NCBI RefSeq assembly: GCF_000517085.1
Contig: NZ_KI912107.1
Location: 1,550,398 to 1,614,397 of the forward strand
DNA from: Saccharicrinis fermentans DSM 9555 = JCM 21142
GTDB taxonomy: Bacteria > Bacteroidota > Bacteroidia > Bacteroidales > Marinilabiliaceae
DNA length: 64,000 nt
Direction: 5' to 3'
A program made the position numbers and the translations under genes. Below are positions 9,934 through 19,031 of the stretch, in pieces. Below the pieces are notes generated by a model. The model had not been told where the DNA came from and made no database searches. It saw only the letters and a program-made list of their open reading frames with translations. How positions within the stretch are numbered: position 1 is the stretch's first letter; every line of letters starts with the position of its first letter.

Positions 9934-11100
9934 ATGATGAAAAAAACAGTTTTATTTTTAGCAGCTGTGCTTACATTTTCTGCGGCGATAGCTCAGAACG
10001 GAAAAATTACTACAGCTACTACCTTACTGGATCAAGGTGATGCGGTTAAAGCCAAAGAGGCTATAGATGCAGCAATGGTACACGAGAAAAGTAAAAACAA
10101 CCCTAAAACCTACATTGTGGCTGCAAAAGTTTATACAAAACTTGGTCAGGACGGTAAAGACGATAAAGGGATTATAAAAGCTTATGAGTATTACCAAAAA
10201 GCCATTGAATTGGATAAAAAAGGTGATGCCAAAGGAAAAAAAATAGGCAAGTACAAAAAAGAAATTGGACAAGCACTATTGTTTTTTGGTAATCAATTGA
10301 CCAATGCAGGTGTTGAGGCCTTTAATAAAGAAGATTTTGCCACAGCTGTTACTGCCTTTGACGGTTTGCTAAGACTGAACGAAAATGAATATATGGTAGA
10401 GATTCAGGGTGAAAAACTGGATACAGCCATCGTATTTAATACCGCTTTGGCAGCTTATAATGGTAAAAACTGGGAAATGGCAGAAAAATATTTTGATAAA
10501 GCCATCTCGGTAAAATATGGTGGTGGTGATGCAGTTTTGTTAATGCACCAAATGTATGCCGAAAAAGGGGATTCAGCCAAGATGGGTGATAACTTGATCA
10601 GAGGTTTTGAAACTTATCCTGAGGATAACCGAATTTTAACCCAGTTGATCAACTATTATCTTGAAACAAAGCAAAATGATAAAGCTTTAGATTATTTAAA
10701 TAAAGCCATTGAAAGTGACAAGAATAATCCGTCTTTTTACTATGCCAGGGCCGTATTGAATGATAATAGCAAAAATTTTGATGCAGCATTAGCAGACTAT
10801 AACAAATGCCTAGAAATTGATTCAGAGTATTTTAATGCGCTTTATAATTTAGGTGTTATGTACTTTAATAAAGGAGTTGAGCAAATGAACGTAGCGAATG
10901 CTGAAACTGACTTTAAAAAGTTTGAGGCCAAGAAAGCCATTGCTGAAGCAACGTTTAAAGAGTCATTGCCATTCTTTGAACGAGCTACAAGTATTAAACC
11001 AGATGAAGCGGCTGTATTGGAAAGTCTTAAAACATTATACTATCGTTTTGAAATGATGGATAAGTACAAGGAAGTAAATGAAAAATTGAAAGCATTATAA
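9934..11100 (+). CDS. Exported tetratricopeptide-repeat protein
   Basis: A 388-residue protein with a clear signal peptide (MMKKTVLFLAAVLTFSAAIAQ), followed by TPR units over most of its length. Recognisable units include AFNTALAAYNGKNWEMAEKYF-like, KALDYLNKAIESDKNNPSFYY-like and ALADYNKCLEIDSEYFNALY-like stretches. It is probably periplasmic or attached to the outer membrane and acts as a protein-binding scaffold. The partner is unknown. It begins 44 bases after gyrA, a pairing often seen in this phylum, so it may be co-transcribed with gyrA. A strong terminator follows. Confidence 0.88.
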   Translation: MMKKTVLFLAAVLTFSAAIAQNGKITTATTLLDQGDAVKAKEAIDAAMVHEKSKNNPKTYIVAAKVYTKLGQDGKDDKGIIKAYEYYQKAIELDKKGDAKGKKIGKYKKEIGQALLFFGNQLTNAGVEAFNKEDFATAVTAFDGLLRLNENEYMVEIQGEKLDTAIVFNTALAAYNGKNWEMAEKYFDKAISVKYGGGDAVLLMHQMYAEKGDSAKMGDNLIRGFETYPEDNRILTQLINYYLETKQNDKALDYLNKAIESDKNNPSFYYARAVLNDNSKNFDAALADYNKCLEIDSEYFNALYNLGVMYFNKGVEQMNVANAETDFKKFEAKKAIAEATFKESLPFFERATSIKPDEAAVLESLKTLYYRFEMMDKYKEVNEKLKAL

Positions 11101-11107
11101 AGTATAA

Positions 11108-11141
11108 AAATATATCCGGCTCAAATGGGTCGGATATATTT
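11108..11141 (+). terminator. Intrinsic terminator after the TPR gene
   Basis: AAATATATCCG pairs with CGGATATATTT around a 12-base loop and is followed by more Ts, seven bases after the stop codon. Confidence 0.8.
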
Positions 11142-11194
11142 TTATATATCAAAATAACATAATATCAACTATGAGACAAATGTATAAAAACAAA

Positions 11195-11217
11195 AAGCAC
11201 CAGTATTTCAGGTGCTT
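11195..11217 (-). terminator. Intrinsic terminator after the globin gene
   Basis: Read on the minus strand, AAGCACC pairs with GGTGCTT around a 9-base loop and ends in a T-run. It lies a few bases past the stop codon of the globin gene. Confidence 0.75.
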
Positions 11218-11222
11218 ATCCA

Positions 11223-11705
11223 TTATTTTTGAATATTAAAACCTAACTTAAAACTTGGTTCATCATGTTGATTTACCATCCAATTAGAAAACTCGTCCAG
11301 CCAGTGCCAGAATGATAAAATCAAATCATCAGGTACATTGTCTATTTTCGACAGCACCTGTCTATAGCAATCAAGCCAAACCAATCTTGTTTTAGGTGTT
11401 ATTTTAAAGGGTAAATGCCGACTAGCCAACATTGGGTTACCTCGAGTCATTTTATAATATTCAGGACCTCCAAAACGCTGGACAAAAAAGTCTGCGGATC
11501 TCTTTTTAGCCCCCTCGAGCATTTCACCGCGAGGTGGAAAAATATCTTTAATCTCGCTATCTACCAATAATTCGTAATGATCACTGACCATTTTCCGAAC
11601 ACCCTCTTCCTCTAAATACTGATAAATACTTATATCCGGTTTATGATTGGTTCTTCTTTCTCCAAAAGGTAATTGTGTTATTTTGAATTCTGTTATATCT
11701 ACCAT
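11223..11705 (-). CDS. Group II-like truncated haemoglobin
   Basis: A 160-residue cytoplasmic globin of the truncated (2-on-2) type. The pattern FFVQRFGGPEYYK, then RGNPMLASRHLPFKI with the proximal His, then RLVWLDCYRQVL with the Trp typical of position G8, fits group II (GlbO-like). An N-terminal extension of about 25 residues precedes the globin fold. Family members bind O2 or NO and are implicated in oxygen handling and protection from reactive nitrogen species. It is monocistronic between two convergent or co-directional units, with its own terminator. Confidence 0.85.
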   Translation of the reverse strand: MVDITEFKITQLPFGERRTNHKPDISIYQYLEEEGVRKMVSDHYELLVDSEIKDIFPPRGEMLEGAKKRSADFFVQRFGGPEYYKMTRGNPMLASRHLPFKITPKTRLVWLDCYRQVLSKIDNVPDDLILSFWHWLDEFSNWMVNQHDEPSFKLGFNIQK

Positions 11706-11780
11706 ATGATCTTATTTTACCCTATACAAAAAAACAAAAGCTTTTTGATGCATTGTAAACACCGAGAAGAATGAAAATGT

Positions 11781-13103
11781 TTAGAAGACAATGCTTTTGC
11801 GACGTGGTATTCCTTGATTTCTAAGATCAAATAAATTGTAGTCCGGCCATTCATTCACTTTGGCAAGTGTATGATCCATCATGTATTTTACATCATTGGC
11901 AAATTTCGGCCCTTTCCATGAATTGGTATTAAATACAATGGCATAAGACAAGCCATCGTCCTGACGAACTACCAAAGCAGATGTACCAGCCAAGGTTCCT
12001 GTTCTATACCAGTAATGTTTTTTTACACCGCGCCATCCAAGTGGACTACCACCAACAAGCTCTGTTGTGCTCATTTCATGAATACTATTACTGGATAATA
12101 TGTCACTAGGAGTATCAAATCCATCGATAGCAACAATCAGCCTGAGCAAATCCGTTGTTGAAGCTATCCAACCACCTGCAGCTCCGAGAGTTTTAATGTC
12201 GTTGCCTCCATAACATCTGGGTACTTTTTGGTCATTTCCCATGTGATCCTCAACCAAATAAGCATCCTCAGGCTCATAATATTTCACTTCCAAGTCACGA
12301 CGTTCCGAAGGATAACTTCCTCCAATTTGCATATCAAAAATTTCTAAAGGATACAACACATTGGTTTTCACAAAGCGTTCATAATCCATACCCGAAGTTT
12401 TTTCTATAACCTCCTCAAGGATAGCATAACCAAAATTGCTATAAGAAGACATTGTTCCTGGCGGGTAATGTAAACGTTTAGTCAGCATAAAACGAATAAT
12501 ATCTTCCTTTTGTACGGGAAAATCAATATTCATTTTTTTGGCAATAACTGTTGGAATAAACATTGGATCTCCATATCTATTGGTAAATCCAGCAGAATGA
12601 TTAAGCAATTGCCTAACTGTAATATGCTCCATCTTAGGGTCTTTATATCCCAGAAAAATAGAATCATTCAAAATGCCATTTTTTCCAAATACATAACTAT
12701 TTAGCGTTAACTTTTTATCTTCAACCAGTTTCATTACCGCCACAGCCGTCACTAATTTTGAAACACTAGCGATACGAAACAAATTATACGGTTGCACTTG
12801 AATCGATTTTTCCTTATCGGCATAGCCATACCCCTTGGTAAACACAAGTTTACCGTCTTTTACTACAGACACAGAGGCACCGGCCAATTGATTTTTTTTA
12901 AGAAAACGAGTGACATTATTATCAATGACCTCGAATCTTTCTTGATCAGAAAATGCATTTGGAATTCTGTGAGAAGCGACAGAAGGTGTCGGTGGAACAA
13001 AATCTCCACCGAAAGAATCACCAGAATTAAAAAATGTTAAATTAGCAATGCTTAATGAAATAACCCCTAATAGTGCAAGGTTAGCCTTATATATAAATTT
13101 CAT
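11781..13103 (-). CDS. Exported serine hydrolase of the beta-lactamase/DD-peptidase fold
   Basis: A 440-residue protein of the class C beta-lactamase-like family (PF00144). The start at 13103 gives a hydrophobic export segment (MKFIYKANLALLGVISLSI); an upstream in-frame ATG at 13157 would add 18 residues but spoil the signal peptide. Catalytic motifs are SVSK (S-x-x-K) in RIASVSKLVTAV and YSN (Y-x-N) in SSYSNFGYAILEE. The third motif is likely within WYRTGTLAGTSALV. This family mostly acts on peptidoglycan peptides or esters, and resistance to beta-lactams should not be inferred. No partner gene is evident. It is spaced 200 bases from the redoxin gene upstream. Confidence 0.88.
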   Translation of the reverse strand: MKFIYKANLALLGVISLSIANLTFFNSGDSFGGDFVPPTPSVASHRIPNAFSDQERFEVIDNNVTRFLKKNQLAGASVSVVKDGKLVFTKGYGYADKEKSIQVQPYNLFRIASVSKLVTAVAVMKLVEDKKLTLNSYVFGKNGILNDSIFLGYKDPKMEHITVRQLLNHSAGFTNRYGDPMFIPTVIAKKMNIDFPVQKEDIIRFMLTKRLHYPPGTMSSYSNFGYAILEEVIEKTSGMDYERFVKTNVLYPLEIFDMQIGGSYPSERRDLEVKYYEPEDAYLVEDHMGNDQKVPRCYGGNDIKTLGAAGGWIASTTDLLRLIVAIDGFDTPSDILSSNSIHEMSTTELVGGSPLGWRGVKKHYWYRTGTLAGTSALVVRQDDGLSYAIVFNTNSWKGPKFANDVKYMMDHTLAKVNEWPDYNLFDLRNQGIPRRKSIVF

Positions 13104-13303
13104 CCAATCTCCCCGTTTATTGAAGGCAAAAATAAGTAAAAGCAATCTAAACCACAAAATATCAATGCCTAAACATTACCAACAAATATTAATTTGTTCT
13201 ATATACGTAGCCTTCTCTGAAAAGTTATTTTAACAAGCAGAATTACAGGTTATTATCACTAATTTATGCATTGTTTTACCGAAAATCAAATTTGTTCAAT
13301 TTT

Positions 13304-13894
13304 TCAATATGCTTTAATACTACAACCTATGGCCTTTGTTTCTTTTACTTTAGGTTCTTTTCCTGAAAGTTCGGCATCTATGGCCTGAGCCAGGTATTTT
13401 TCTTTTACGCGCGAAGCATCTCTTGGAGAATCGTCGATGGCACCAATATAACTTACTTTAAATTTACCGGCATCATTCTTAAGTAAATAAATATGTGGTG
13501 TTTTTGTAGCACCATACTTGGCATATAATCCTTGATCATCCACCAGATACGGAAAAGTAAATCCTTTGTCTTTGGCTCTTTTTATCATATTTTCAAAAGA
13601 ATCTTCCTCAAATTCCTCAGGATTATTGGGATTAATAGCGATTACCGGAAAGCCCTTTGTTTTATATTCTTTATCTAAAGCAATAATCCTATCTTCGTAT
13701 AATTTAGCATAAGGACAATGATTACAGGTAAAAACCAATATAACACCTTTTTCAGCGCTATATTGCTTTAAAGAAACACTTTTGTTATCGGTACTTTTAA
13801 GTTTAAAATCAGGTGCAACATCACCAATACTTAACTGTGCATGGCCCATCATTACAACAAAGGCAAAAATGGCTAATAATACTAGTCTTTTCAT
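13304..13894 (-). CDS. Exported redoxin/thioredoxin-fold protein
   Basis: A 196-residue AhpC/TSA-redoxin type protein with a signal peptide (MKRLVLLAIFAFVVMMGHAQ). The fold shows GDVAPDFKLKSTDN, then VILVFTCNHCPYAKLYEDR with a CNHC motif in place of the usual thioredoxin WCGPC, then KGFTFPYLVDDQGLYAKYGA and the cis-Pro segment TKTPHIYLL. It is probably a periplasmic thiol-disulfide oxidoreductase or peroxidase-like protein. The partner reductant is unknown. It lies in a minus-strand group with another thioredoxin-like gene, 81 bases apart. Confidence 0.85.
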   Translation of the reverse strand: MKRLVLLAIFAFVVMMGHAQLSIGDVAPDFKLKSTDNKSVSLKQYSAEKGVILVFTCNHCPYAKLYEDRIIALDKEYKTKGFPVIAINPNNPEEFEEDSFENMIKRAKDKGFTFPYLVDDQGLYAKYGATKTPHIYLLKNDAGKFKVSYIGAIDDSPRDASRVKEKYLAQAIDAELSGKEPKVKETKAIGCSIKAY

Positions 13895-13975
13895 GTGTAC
13901 TACTTTTAGTGAATAGTGAAATTAATATACAGACATACTTATGGATCAAACCATAATAAACTAGCAGAAAAACAC

Positions 13976-14485
13976 CTAAAGCGATAAAGAGTTCAATGTA
14001 TCTTCAATAAATTCAAGGGTGACCTGTCCTTCATGAAAAATTCTTTTATTTTTATAAATAAATAAACAAGCCGGAATACCGCCACTCCACTTATCATCAA
14101 TTTCAGGAATCCAGTCATTGGGATTTCTTTCATCCAGCACAACTACTTCGCTTAGTATTACCTTTTTTTTCATAAAAGGAACCAACTTACTTTCAATTTT
14201 TTCAGGAAAGTCTAGACTAACCAATAAGACTTTAATAGGTACTTCTCCTTGCAAGGAGGTAATACTTTCAATAATAGGCATTTCTTCTACACAAGGCTTA
14301 CACCAAGTTGCCCAGAAGTTAACAACCAAAATTGAATCCTGACTAATGCCTTCAATCTTATGATTTAATTGTTTAAAGTCAATGACCGCAGGAGTATTAT
14401 TTTGTGCAAATGAATGAGTAACAGCTGCCAGAAAAATAAAAAATACGACAAGCCTTGTTTTTTCTCTTCTAAAATTTAAAATCAT
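13976..14485 (-). CDS. TlpA/ResA-like exported thioredoxin
   Basis: A 169-residue periplasmic thiol-disulfide oxidoreductase. It has a signal peptide (about residues 1-27, ending THSFAQ), the active site VVNFWATWCKPCVEEMP (CKPC), and the cis-Pro region GGIPACLFIY. The fold and the CKPC site match the TlpA/ResA group that reduces periplasmic disulfides, for example on apocytochromes. No cytochrome maturation genes are nearby. It starts two bases after the stop of the DUF4105 gene, so the two are almost certainly co-transcribed and translationally coupled. Confidence 0.88.
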   Translation of the reverse strand: MILNFRREKTRLVVFFIFLAAVTHSFAQNNTPAVIDFKQLNHKIEGISQDSILVVNFWATWCKPCVEEMPIIESITSLQGEVPIKVLLVSLDFPEKIESKLVPFMKKKVILSEVVVLDERNPNDWIPEIDDKWSGGIPACLFIYKNKRIFHEGQVTLEFIEDTLNSLSL

Positions 14486-14487
14486 TG

Positions 14488-15651
14488 TTATACAAATTTG
14501 GTGTTTCTATTCCGTTTTAAATACAATCTAAACACTAACAACAAAGCCATGGGAATTGTTGCCATCGGAAAAGCTTGCGGAATAAACTTCCACCCTAATA
14601 GAAAAACACAAAGACAAACTAAATGAATATATATCAGTATTTTTGAAAACTTTGAATTAAACTTAGAAAAGGCCAAATATACAAAGGTAGGCAATGCCCA
14701 AAGAATGTTTAAGTTATTGGCCGGTACACTATGGTCTGTAACAAACCAAAGATATGCAACCAGTATACCCACCAATCCGGTAATAAAAAATAAAAAACGA
14801 TCCAGATAAACTAGAATATTACTATTTAATACAAAGCTAAGCACCAGCACCACCAGTAAAATTACTGAGCAGATGAACATGGGAGTATAAAAGGTCTTGT
14901 GCAGACTAGAAGGTGTATTCAGACTCAATAGTTCCCTTTTTTCAATGACCAGTGCACTTGTGGCACTGTCACTTTTAATTACCGCATGATCAAAAGCTTG
15001 CAATAAAAAATCCGGAAGAAAAGTAGATTCTTTACGCGTTGCTATTTTATCCGCAGGTAGTCCTAATAATAAATTTAACCCCGTTTCAATCCAAGGAGAG
15101 TAACTCAAATAATGGTGCAGATAAGTTCTGAAAGATACCTCCTGCGCGCTGTTATTTTCAAATACAATTTCACCATCTATATGATCTCCAATTATATCCA
15201 CAATACGTGTAGCACAGTTATCAAAAAAGAAATCATACTTATAATAACGATTTTCAGGACGATAATTTTCCATCAAGGCATCAAAGACGCTTTGCTTATC
15301 CTCAAGCGATAAATTGAGAACCTGTTCCTTTACACTTCGATTCTCCTTAAAATATGCAGCTAAAAATCGTTTGAATTGGCTAACACTGAGTATGTAATCA
15401 AGTTTTCCATTGGCAAATTTTAGGTAAAAATTAGGTGTATTAAAATCGAAGGTCCCATAATTGAATACCAGATCCATATTATTTTCAGCATCATAAACCC
15501 TAAGTGCCGAATGTCCAAAAGCCGAATATAATTCATCACCTTGTGCACAAGTTAAGACAGATATCTTTGATTGTTGTGATAATTTAATTTGTCCATCAAC
15601 GCCATTCAAAATAAACGTTAGCAATAGGCACAGAAATACAATTTTTGTCAT
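14488..15651 (-). CDS. DUF4105 membrane protein (candidate lipoprotein N-acyltransferase-like)
   Basis: A 387-residue protein with a signal sequence (MTKIVFLCLLLTFILNG), a periplasmic DUF4105 domain and a C-terminal half of about five membrane helices. DUF4105 hallmarks are CAQGDELYSAFGHSALRVYD (possible Cys and His of a papain-like site), FNYGTFDFNTPNFYLKFANG and DFFFDNCATRI. DUF4105 proteins of Bacteroides have recently been connected to N-acylation of lipoproteins; assigning that role here is inference. The ATG at 15651 was chosen over a TTG nine bases upstream. It overlaps no gene but sits two bases from the TlpA-like gene. Confidence 0.82.
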   Translation of the reverse strand: MTKIVFLCLLLTFILNGVDGQIKLSQQSKISVLTCAQGDELYSAFGHSALRVYDAENNMDLVFNYGTFDFNTPNFYLKFANGKLDYILSVSQFKRFLAAYFKENRSVKEQVLNLSLEDKQSVFDALMENYRPENRYYKYDFFFDNCATRIVDIIGDHIDGEIVFENNSAQEVSFRTYLHHYLSYSPWIETGLNLLLGLPADKIATRKESTFLPDFLLQAFDHAVIKSDSATSALVIEKRELLSLNTPSSLHKTFYTPMFICSVILLVVLVLSFVLNSNILVYLDRFLFFITGLVGILVAYLWFVTDHSVPANNLNILWALPTFVYLAFSKFNSKFSKILIYIHLVCLCVFLLGWKFIPQAFPMATIPMALLLVFRLYLKRNRNTKFV

Positions 15652-15703
15652 TATTTTCAATTTGTCTCAAATATAGACAAATTGAATAGTGCAGAAAAGA
15701 AAT

Positions 15704-16111
15704 CTAAATATTAATGATTGAATACCTTATTAACCGAGCTTTTACAATTAGATCTCTAAACCCCAATAGTGTATTGAAACTTCGTAATAAATTTTTAAAT
15801 ACATTTCTCTGATCAAACATATTTCTTTTTGCAAGCAATGCAAATGCCAGGGAAAAGAAACGCTTTTTTCTGATTATAACAGGCTGAACTGTCTGCTCAA
15901 TCATTTCTTTGACACCTTTTTTAGCATGTACAATCTTAGCTGTTAAATCTGTTTTTTTAATATTTGCAACAGCACATTCACTTTTTTTGCTGGGATACGT
16001 TTCTTCTACCCAATAGTAATCCGGGTCGGCAAACAAATTCATAAACCAATCCACACAGAAAGTGGCCCACTTAACTAAAATCTCTTCCATACTTAATTTT
16101 AATGCTTCCAT
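15704..16111 (-). CDS. Small hypothetical protein
   Basis: A 135-residue protein that I do not recognise. The N-terminus has an amphipathic stretch (VKWATFCVDWFMNLFADPDYYWVEE). The rest is basic and ends with a Lys/Arg- and aromatic-rich segment (KNLLRSFNTLLGFRDLIVKARLI) that looks helical. No signal peptide, cysteine motif or clear transmembrane helix is evident. It lies 52 bases upstream of the DUF4105 gene on the same strand and could be the first gene of that operon. Codon use and composition fit a real gene, but no homologue came to mind. Confidence 0.6.
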   Translation of the reverse strand: MEALKLSMEEILVKWATFCVDWFMNLFADPDYYWVEETYPSKKSECAVANIKKTDLTAKIVHAKKGVKEMIEQTVQPVIIRKKRFFSLAFALLAKRNMFDQRNVFKNLLRSFNTLLGFRDLIVKARLIRYSIINI

Positions 16112-16276
16112 AACTTAATTAGTTTAGATGGTAAAAATATATTTTGCAAATCTATTGCCATTATGTATTGATATCTAATTTTTTAAGTATATTAAGTAAA
16201 ATATAAGTCAATCTATAGTCATTTACATTTGCTTAATTTTAACTTAATTACAAACTTAAATATTGCTTTAAAAATT

Positions 16277-16284
16277 TATATTTG
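16277..16284 (+). promoter_or_regulatory. Candidate -7 element for the 16.3-kb unknown gene
   Basis: TATATTTG matches the Bacteroidota -7 consensus TAnnTTTG and lies 18 bases before the start codon at 16303, implying a very short leader. No -33 box at the usual distance was recognised. Confidence 0.45.
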
Positions 16285-16302
16285 TACTATATTGTTTAGT
16301 TT

Positions 16303-17463
16303 ATGTCCAGAGATCTTCACATATTGTCAGAAGACATCATTTTTTCCATCATCAACCATATTACAGAGATGGTAGTAGGTGTGGAAAAAATAATTGGGAT
16401 TTATACACATCCTGAAACAGAAGAACTATGTGGCATTACCTTACAATACCGAAACAATCGGCTCCAAGAATATGAGCTTGACCTTTCAAATGTTCAGGAT
16501 CGACTACACGGACTCAGGCAAGAAAAAAATAAATACAGATGGCTAGACCATTCACAAATACCATTTGACACACACTTTGAAGGAAAATATCAGTTAAATA
16601 TATTTGACGAGTTAAACCATCTCATATTATTGATTACCATTCCCAATGAAAGCAAATCCGAAAAAGACGTATTACTGATTTATTTCAAAAACGACATCAA
16701 TGCCTTTGGCATACAACACCAAAAATCATCCCTAAGTACAGACAATAAATCTATTATTGGACATTTACTTGCTGGTTCAGTTCACTCATATTGTAAATTA
16801 TACTGGCAAGAAAAAGATAAATTCAACCGTTTCACAGAAAAAACAAGTAGAATATTAGCTCAACAACGTACTGTAGATAAAAGTGATACAAGAAAAAAAG
16901 AGCTTGAAGCATTTGTTCTGTCTTGGGCTAACCAATACATACGGAAATGCAGCGATTCTGATGGTATTCATTATGTTTATTCACAAGAAGCAGAGAAAAA
17001 AATAAAAGACTTTAAAGGAGAATTTATAACACTGCAAAAGGCCATTGAAGAAGCGGTAGAATATACGAAGCTAATAGTTACAGGAGTAAACAAAGAAATC
17101 CAAGCTGAATACATTGAATTAAATATAGATGTAAACACAATTGTTTCCAAAGAAAGTTTACAGGATGAAACACATCTTTCAATACGATTACAACGTGTAT
17201 CTGAATTTTTAAATCGCTTAGAAGCAGCCGCTATTCATGTGGATCGTATGGGAAATAATTTAACAGGAACGAATATAGGCAGTGCTATGGAAGACAAGCC
17301 TATAACAGCAGCAGCTATCTCTGACTACGTGGGTAAAAACAAAGAACGAATCAACAAACTATTTGAAAAATATCCCAATAAATGGTCTTTTATTCGTAAT
17401 AACTTTAAATCTATTATCAATGTTACATCCCGTTATAATAGCCAATCTGCCAGACTGATATAA
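16303..17463 (+). CDS. Unknown cytoplasmic protein, possible regulator
   Basis: A 386-residue protein without signal peptide or membrane helices. Residues 1-150 look like a mixed alpha/beta sensory domain (VEKIIGIYTHPETEELCGITLQY... LLITIPNE... VLLIYFKND), comparable to GAF-type folds but without a clear match. The middle is helical and charged. The last 60 residues (ITAAAISDYVGKNKERINKLF, then KWSFIRNNFKSIINVTSRYN) could form a DNA-binding helix-turn-helix-like unit; this is inference only. It stands alone between divergent and convergent neighbours under its own candidate promoter. Confidence 0.75.
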   Translation: MSRDLHILSEDIIFSIINHITEMVVGVEKIIGIYTHPETEELCGITLQYRNNRLQEYELDLSNVQDRLHGLRQEKNKYRWLDHSQIPFDTHFEGKYQLNIFDELNHLILLITIPNESKSEKDVLLIYFKNDINAFGIQHQKSSLSTDNKSIIGHLLAGSVHSYCKLYWQEKDKFNRFTEKTSRILAQQRTVDKSDTRKKELEAFVLSWANQYIRKCSDSDGIHYVYSQEAEKKIKDFKGEFITLQKAIEEAVEYTKLIVTGVNKEIQAEYIELNIDVNTIVSKESLQDETHLSIRLQRVSEFLNRLEAAAIHVDRMGNNLTGTNIGSAMEDKPITAAAISDYVGKNKERINKLFEKYPNKWSFIRNNFKSIINVTSRYNSQSARLI

Positions 17464-17543
17464 AGACTTAATATAGTTACAACATGAAACAAATTTATAT
17501 GGAATTATCCTTATAACGGAACAATTACAAATGTAATCAAATT

Positions 17544-18572
17544 CTATTTCAGTAGCGCTTTATTAATTCTCTTAATAAGTCCTGGTCCCTCGTAAATAAA
17601 ACCAGTATAAATCTGCACCAGGTCAGCGCCCGCCTTCATTTTTCTTAAAGCATCTTCTTCACTATGAATACCACCTACACCTATAATAGCAAATGCTTTT
17701 TGGGAATGATCTGCTAAATATTTAATAACCCTATTACTCCTGTCTGCAATGGGTTTTCCACTTAAACCACCATTTCCTATATTATTTAGTTTTTCGTTTG
17801 AAGTACTTAAGTTAGTTCTATTGGTAGATGTATTACAAGCTATCACACCATCAATTTTCGTTTCCCGCACCACTTCTATTATTTCATCCAATTGATGATC
17901 ATTAAGATCCGGAGATATTTTTAAAACGATTGGTTTTCTATTCTCACATTGAAGCTTATCGCTTTGTAGTTTGCTCAGCAACTCTATTAAATAAGCTTTG
18001 TCTTGTAATTTAGCGGTAACCCCCACATTAGGACAGCTAACATTTACAACAAAATAATCTACATAATCAAATAAAGTCCTAAAACATGTAAGATAATCAT
18101 CGGTGATTTGCTGTTCCGGTATGCCCGTGTTTTTTCCAATATTTCCGCCAATAATCACCTTTCCTTTATTCTTTTTTAATTTTTTAACCACCTTGAGCGC
18201 ACCACCATTATTAAATCCCATTCTATTAATAATAGCTTCATCTTCGATCAATCTGAATAAACGTTTGGGTGGATTCCCATCTTGCGCTTTAGGTGTCACC
18301 GTTCCAATTTCAATAAATCCAAAACCTAAGTCTGCAAATTCGTTGTATACATCTGCATTTTTGTCTAAACCAGCAGCTAAACCAACCGGATTTTTAAATT
18401 TTAATCCCATCACCACTCTCTCTAGTCTTTTATCTTCTACCTGCTGCAGACTGCGAATCATAGCACCTGCACCTGGTAAATTAAAAATCACTTTTATGGA
18501 GGAAACCATAAAATGATGTACTTTCTCTGGATCAAATTTAAAAAGAATGGGTCGGATAATATGTTTGTACAT
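17544..18572 (-). CDS. pyrD: Dihydroorotate dehydrogenase (quinone), class 2
   Basis: A 342-residue FMN enzyme that oxidises dihydroorotate to orotate in pyrimidine synthesis and passes electrons to the quinone pool at the inner membrane. The N-terminal helix pair ([22 protein letters not shown]) is typical of class 2. FMN and substrate motifs are [42 protein letters not shown] and the catalytic-Ser region [10 protein letters not shown]; the C-terminal barrel has [14 protein letters not shown] and [18 protein letters not shown]. It is monocistronic. Confidence 0.97.
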   Translation of the reverse strand: MYKHIIRPILFKFDPEKVHHFMVSSIKVIFNLPGAGAMIRSLQQVEDKRLERVVMGLKFKNPVGLAAGLDKNADVYNEFADLGFGFIEIGTVTPKAQDGNPPKRLFRLIEDEAIINRMGFNNGGALKVVKKLKKNKGKVIIGGNIGKNTGIPEQQITDDYLTCFRTLFDYVDYFVVNVSCPNVGVTAKLQDKAYLIELLSKLQSDKLQCENRKPIVLKISPDLNDHQLDEIIEVVRETKIDGVIACNTSTNRTNLSTSNEKLNNIGNGGLSGKPIADRSNRVIKYLADHSQKAFAIIGVGGIHSEEDALRKMKAGADLVQIYTGFIYEGPGLIKRINKALLK

Positions 18573-18788
18573 TATTTACGCTGTTAATTAAAAATCGCAC
18601 AAATGTAAGTAATTACAGGTGATATCCCAAGAGGCGCTTAGATGCAAGAAAGTTAATTATTCTTCTTTTTGTGAGGTAAAACAAGGCAACGATTACTCAT
18701 GTAAACATCTCTTATTGAATTCCTCCTCTTTACAGAAGTAAACAAATTATTTATCCATAGGAGCTCCTTTCAACGCTACATAAGGTCA

Positions 18789-18936
18789 GCAAGAAAACTA
18801 CTGTTTTTTCTGTCGTTGATAAGAAAGTTTCAAAGGCAAGGTTTTCTATTTTTTTGAAACCAAGGAGTTTACTGATTGTAAATGACTGTTTCAAAAATGA
18901 GAATAACGCAGTATTTGGAGTTTTCCTGCGAAGACT
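18789..18936 (+). repeat. Nested inverted-repeat element, copy A
   Basis: A 148-base intergenic element that aligns without gaps to copy C (53765-53912), with about a dozen mismatches by eye, and to the right 107 bases as copy B (21082-21188). The ends form a terminal inverted repeat, GCAAGAAAAC against GTTTTCCTGC (one mismatch). Inside is a perfect TTTTTGAAAC/GTTTCAAAAA stem enclosing TTTAC/GTAAA arms. The left internal hairpin seen in copy C is decayed in this copy. It lies in the 460-base gap between pyrD and the XRE gene, where no gene was found. Confidence 0.85.
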
Positions 18937-19031
18937 GCATACATCACTTACGTTTAACCCGTATGTTATATTATAACCTGATTGATAATAATTTATAATC
19001 GTAATGGATTTTCTAATACATTCTTTAAGGT

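Noticed and set aside
11781-13103. Beta-lactamase resistance gene
   Set aside because: Only the general SxxK/YxN serine-hydrolase fold is present; this large family is mostly DD-peptidases and esterases, so resistance is not supported.
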